8,392 nt of DNA, taken from contig JAFAWJ010000260.1 in assembly GCA_019242065.1 (NCBI GenBank), forward strand, positions 1 to 8,392, in the 5' to 3' direction. The notes beneath the pieces are model-generated. The model was not told the DNA's origin. It saw only the letters and a list, made by a program, of their open reading frames with translations, and did no database searches. This DNA comes from Chloroflexota bacterium (GTDB lineage Bacteria > Chloroflexota > UBA6077 > CF-72). This document shows, piece by piece, positions 5,809 through 8,392 of the stretch (the stretch's first letter is position 1; each line of letters opens with the position of its first letter). The position numbers and the translations under genes are program-made.

Positions 5809-5853
5809 GCAAGGTGATACTGCCAGCGCTCGATGAAGCCTGGATGAAGCACG
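5809..5853. promoter_or_regulatory. Divergent 45-bp region with OmpR-type direct repeat
   Basis: GATGAAGC occurs at 5832-5839 and exactly again at 5843-5850, an 11-bp period. Tandem half-sites spaced about one helical turn are the known recognition geometry for OmpR/PhoB-family regulators. The second half-site ends 3 nt before the response regulator ATG. A weak -10-like GATACT is at 5816-5821 with no good -35. If that promoter is real, the repeat lies downstream of it and would fit repression. The operator function and the choice of regulator are inferred. Confidence 0.45.
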
Positions 5854-6528
5854 ATGCGGATTCTGCTGGTCGACGACGAGGTCAAATTCTCGACCGTCCT
5901 GCGTAGCGGCCTCGAGGAGCACGGCTACGCCGTCGATCTGGCGCACGACGGCGAGCACGGCTATCAGCTGGCGTCGATCGAGCCGTACGACCTGGTGATT
6001 CTCGACGTCATGCTGCCCGTCGTCGACGGTCTGCAAGTGTGTCGGCGCCTGCGCGCCGATCGCTGCAACACCCCGATCCTGATGTTGACCGCTCGCGACG
6101 CGGTCGACGATCGGGTCGCCGGCCTCGACTGCGGCGCCGACGACTATCTCACCAAGCCCTTCGCGTTTCGCGAGCTGCTCGCCCGCAGCCGAGCCCTCCT
6201 GCGGCGCGACGGCAACAGCAGCCGCGACCCGGTCCTGCGCGTCGGCGACCTCGAGATCGACACCGTCGGGCACAGCGTGCAACGTGACGGTCGACGCGTG
6301 GACCTCACCAGTAAGGAATACGCGATCCTCGAGTACTTCATGCGCAACCCCAACCGCGTGCTCACCCGCGCTCAGATTGCCGAGCACGTCTGGGACTACG
6401 ACTTCGTGGCGATGTCCAACGTGGTCGACGTCTACGTCGGCTACCTGCGCCGCAAGCTCCGCGACGATCGCGAGCCGCGCTTGTTGCGCACCGTGCGCGG
6501 CACTGGCTATCAGCTCCGGCAGCCATGA
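5854..6528 (+). CDS. OmpR/PhoB-family response regulator
   Basis: This encodes 224 residues from ATG at 5854. The receiver domain (about 1-118) has the acidic pocket Asp7-Asp8, the phosphoacceptor Asp51 in Val-Ile-Leu-Asp-Val-Met-Leu-Pro, the switch Thr79 and Lys101 in Leu-Thr-Lys-Pro-Phe. All catalytic positions are intact. The winged-helix DNA-binding domain (about 127-222) shows Leu-Thr-Ser-Lys-Glu-Tyr-Ala-Ile-Leu, the recognition-helix region Ser-Asn-Val-Val-Asp-Val-Tyr-Val, and the wing Arg-Thr-Val-Arg-Gly-Thr-Gly-Tyr. Length is normal for the family. Its stop overlaps the kinase start (ATGA at 6525-6528), so the two are co-translated and form a cognate pair: the kinase phosphorylates Asp51 and the dimer binds direct repeats. 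The signal and regulon are not identifiable; the group resembles CusR/MprA-type regulators. A weak GGATGAAG motif upstream may serve as ribosome binding site. Confidence 0.96.
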   Translation: MRILLVDDEVKFSTVLRSGLEEHGYAVDLAHDGEHGYQLASIEPYDLVILDVMLPVVDGLQVCRRLRADRCNTPILMLTARDAVDDRVAGLDCGADDYLTKPFAFRELLARSRALLRRDGNSSRDPVLRVGDLEIDTVGHSVQRDGRRVDLTSKEYAILEYFMRNPNRVLTRAQIAEHVWDYDFVAMSNVVDVYVGYLRRKLRDDREPRLLRTVRGTGYQLRQP

Positions 6529-7955
6529 TCGGCCGCTCGCTGCGAGTGCGGCTGACGGTGTGGTACGTGCTGTTGCTGGCGTTGATCCTGGCCGGCTTCT
6601 GCACCTTTATCTATCTGCGCCTGCAGCGCGACCTGGATTCCGAGGCCGATCGACTGCTGCTCGACGAAGCCCGCGGACTGGCCACCGCGCTGCAGACCGA
6701 CGACCCGTCCAATCTCGCCGGGCTGCTGGACGACGTCCCGGCGGGCACCATCGTCGTGGTCGTCGACACCTCCTCGGGCAGCGTGCTGGCCAGCCAGTCG
6801 GGCTCGACCCAGACGGCCGCCGACCTGCGCGCGATGGCACTCCAACCTTCGACCACAGATCCGACCGTCCAGGACGTCACGCTGGCCGGCGACAACACCT
6901 GGCGGCTCGCCACCCTGTCGGTGACCGACGCCAATAACACGCACTGGATCATTCGTGTCGCGCGTTCGGATCGCGACGTGCAGGCGGCGCTACGCCAGCT
7001 CTTGACGCAGATGGCCTTCGGCGTGCCGCTCGCGCTGCTGGTCGCCGTTGCCAGCGGCCTGTTCCTGGCCGGCCGGGCCCTGGACCCTATCGACGCCATC
7101 ACCCGCGCCGCGGCCCAGATCGGCGCCGAGGACCTCGGTCGGCGCCTGGGTCTACGCGGACGCGACGAGCTGGCTCGGCTGGCAGCGACCTTCGACGGCA
7201 TGCTCGACCGACTCGAAAAAGCCTTCGAGCAACAGCGCCAGTTCACCGCCGACGCCTCCCACGAGCTGCGCACCCCGCTGGCGATGCTGATGAGTCAGAT
7301 CGACATCGCCCTCGAACGCCCCCGCACGACCGAACAGTACCGGCATACGCTGCAAAGCATGCGCGACGACGTCGCCGAGCTCAGTCGGCTGGTCAGTGAG
7401 CTGCTCATGCTGGCCCGCGCCGAAGCCGGCCAGGAGCCGCTCGCCTCGGACGCGCTCGACCTGGCGGAGCTCGCTTCGGGCGTGGCCAGCTCGATGGAGC
7501 CACTCGCGAGCGCACGCCATATCCAGCTGGTGGTGCGCGACTGCGGCGGGGCGCCAATCGTTGGCGACGAGACGCGCTTGATGCAGCTCATCGTCAATCT
7601 GGTCGACAACGCCATCAAATACACGCCGCCGGGCGGCCTGGTCACGGTTGCCACGCGCCGCGAGCCCGGATGGGCGATCGTCGAAGTTTCGGATACCGGA
7701 CCTGGCATTCAGCCTGAGCACCGTCAGCGCATCTTCGAGCGCTTCTTCCGATCGGATGTCGCCCGCTCGCGGGGCGGCGGCGCGGGACTCGGACTGGCCA
7801 TCTGTCGCTGGATCGTCGAGGCCCACGGCGGAGAGATCCGCGTCGAATCTGGGCCGCGAAGTGGCACCAGCTTTTGCGTGCGCCTGCCCGCGGCCGGGTC
7901 GCCCGCCACGCGTGTCGCCCTGAGCGCGGGCGTCTCATCTACCATCGCGCCATGA
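6525..7955 (+). CDS. HAMP-containing sensor histidine kinase
   Basis: This encodes 476 residues from ATG at 6525, overlapping the regulator stop by 4 nt. Domains in order are TM1 (about 11-31), an extracytoplasmic sensor region of about 130 residues (32-163), TM2 (about 164-184), HAMP (about 185-238), HisKA with phosphorylated His246 in Ala-Ser-His-Glu-Leu-Arg-Thr-Pro-Leu, and a HATPase domain. The latter has an N box with Asn358 and Asn362, a G1 box Asp390-Thr-Gly-Pro-Gly, an F box Phe-Glu-Arg-Phe-Phe (404-408), and a G2 box Gly-Ala-Gly-Leu-Gly-Leu-Ala (419-425). All catalytic motifs are present. The sensor region has no Cys or His cluster pointing to metal or haem binding, and no recognised domain. 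The C-terminal tail (about 456-476) lies beyond the ATPase fold and ends inside the Rieske gene start (ATGA). It is inner-membrane and pairs with the upstream regulator. The architecture is of the CusS/MprB type; the ligand is unknown. Confidence 0.96.
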   Translation: MIGRSLRVRLTVWYVLLLALILAGFCTFIYLRLQRDLDSEADRLLLDEARGLATALQTDDPSNLAGLLDDVPAGTIVVVVDTSSGSVLASQSGSTQTAADLRAMALQPSTTDPTVQDVTLAGDNTWRLATLSVTDANNTHWIIRVARSDRDVQAALRQLLTQMAFGVPLALLVAVASGLFLAGRALDPIDAITRAAAQIGAEDLGRRLGLRGRDELARLAATFDGMLDRLEKAFEQQRQFTADASHELRTPLAMLMSQIDIALERPRTTEQYRHTLQSMRDDVAELSRLVSELLMLARAEAGQEPLASDALDLAELASGVASSMEPLASARHIQLVVRDCGGAPIVGDETRLMQLIVNLVDNAIKYTPPGGLVTVATRREPGWAIVEVSDTGPGIQPEHRQRIFERFFRSDVARSRGGGAGLGLAICRWIVEAHGGEIRVESGPRSGTSFCVRLPAAGSPATRVALSAGVSSTIAP

Positions 7956-8392
7956 GCATCATTGCCGCTGAGCGCGTGCGCGTCGGCACCGTCGCCGAGC
8001 TCAACGAACGTGGGTGTACCGTCGTCAGCGCCGGTGGCCACGGCGTCGCCATCTTCGCGCACGAGGGACGCTTCTCGGCAGTCGACAACCGCTGTCCGCA
8101 CATGGGCTTCCCCTTGAGCCGCGGCACCGTGCGCGATGGTCTGCTCACCTGTCACTGGCACCATGCTCGCTTCGACCTCGAAGGTGGGGGCACGTTGGAC
8201 CCGTTCGCCGACAACGTGCGCAGTTTTCCCGTCGAGGTCGTCGACGACAGCGTATACGTCATCCTCGACGAACCCCACGTCGACGCCGAGCAGAGCGACC
8301 ACTGGTTCGGTCGCCTCGACGAAGGGCTCGAGCATCAGCTCGACCTGGTGCTGGCCAAAGCCAACATCGCGCTGCTCGGCAGCGGCGCGTCG
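7952..8392 (+). CDS. Rieske [2Fe-2S] domain protein, 3'-partial
   Basis: ATG at 7952 overlaps the kinase stop by 4 nt (ATGA). The frame stays open for 147 codons to the window edge. Residues about 7-106 form a Rieske domain: Cys48-Pro-His50-Met-Gly and Cys67-His-Trp-His70, the two-Cys/two-His cluster ligands with 16 residues between the boxes, followed by Ala-Arg-Phe-Asp-Leu-Glu-Gly-Gly. This is the soluble ferredoxin-like or dioxygenase-type arrangement, without the extra disulfide cysteines of bc1 Rieske proteins. There is no signal peptide or TM helix, so it is cytoplasmic. After the domain the chain continues in a new helical, charged region (about 110-147; Trp-Phe-Gly-Arg-Leu-Asp-Glu-Gly...) that is not part of a Rieske fold, so the complete protein is a larger fusion. 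A simple ferredoxin is less likely for that reason. The role is probably electron transfer or a redox enzyme; the partner domain is unseen. Confidence 0.92.
   Translation, partial: MSIIAAERVRVGTVAELNERGCTVVSAGGHGVAIFAHEGRFSAVDNRCPHMGFPLSRGTVRDGLLTCHWHHARFDLEGGGTLDPFADNVRSFPVEVVDDSVYVILDEPHVDAEQSDHWFGRLDEGLEHQLDLVLAKANIALLGSGAS

Noticed and set aside
4705..5817. 370-codon plus-strand open frame
   Set aside because: It crosses three better-supported genes in another frame or on the other strand. Its product is Arg/Ser/Pro-rich and low in complexity.
5809..6387. N-terminal extension of the four-TM protein across the response regulator
   Set aside because: It is antisense to an unmistakable receiver domain and lacks membrane character. 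The ATG at 5808 gives a coherent protein.

Overview
The window is GC-rich, gene-dense bacterial chromosome. It most resembles a member of the Chloroflexota or a similar high-GC soil or thermophile lineage. The clearest lineage hint is a small secreted or anchored protein (4407-4910) whose C-terminal motif (Gly-Asp...Gln...Thr-Thr-Thr-Gly-Leu...Phe-Thr-Asn-Gly...His-Trp-Ala-Leu) I recall from Chloroflexota surface proteins. This assignment rests on memory and composition, not on a search. I see no rRNA, tRNA, CRISPR array, insertion sequence or phage gene.

Layout. (1) Positions 2-883, plus strand: the C-terminal part of a glycoside hydrolase family 76 (alpha-1,6-mannanase-like) gene, entering from the left edge and split by an in-frame TAG at 419-421. 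Its stop codon runs into six tandem copies of a 7-bp repeat (882-923). (2) Positions 929-4293, minus strand: a probable three-gene cluster. In transcription order it holds a secreted/membrane DUF2207 protein with a poly-Gly tail, a two-TM protein with a DUF4178-like C-terminus, and a short stand-alone PAS-domain protein. The gap between the first two is a tandem repeat that has copied the stop/start junction. (3) Positions 4407-5444, plus strand: the lineage-specific anchored protein, then a 135-aa cytoplasmic protein with a very strong ribosome binding site and a possible Cys-free HesB/IscA-like fold. (4) Positions 5419-5808, minus strand: a four-helix membrane protein whose 3' end overlaps the 135-aa gene and whose 5' end faces the next operon. 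(5) Positions 5854-8392, plus strand: an operon of OmpR-family response regulator, HAMP sensor histidine kinase and Rieske [2Fe-2S] protein. Each successive pair overlaps by ATGA. The Rieske gene runs off the right edge.

How the genes fit together. The two-component operon is canonical and complete. Its 45-bp divergent promoter region carries an 8-bp direct repeat at an 11-bp period, the geometry OmpR-family regulators recognise, so the regulator may control itself and the divergent membrane protein. Translational coupling of a Rieske protein to the kinase is the least ordinary feature and suggests, without proving, that the sensed signal or the response is redox-related. The DUF2207/DUF4178-like/PAS cluster looks like an uncharacterised envelope module. 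The GH76 gene is probably a pseudogene, unless the TAG is a sequencing error.
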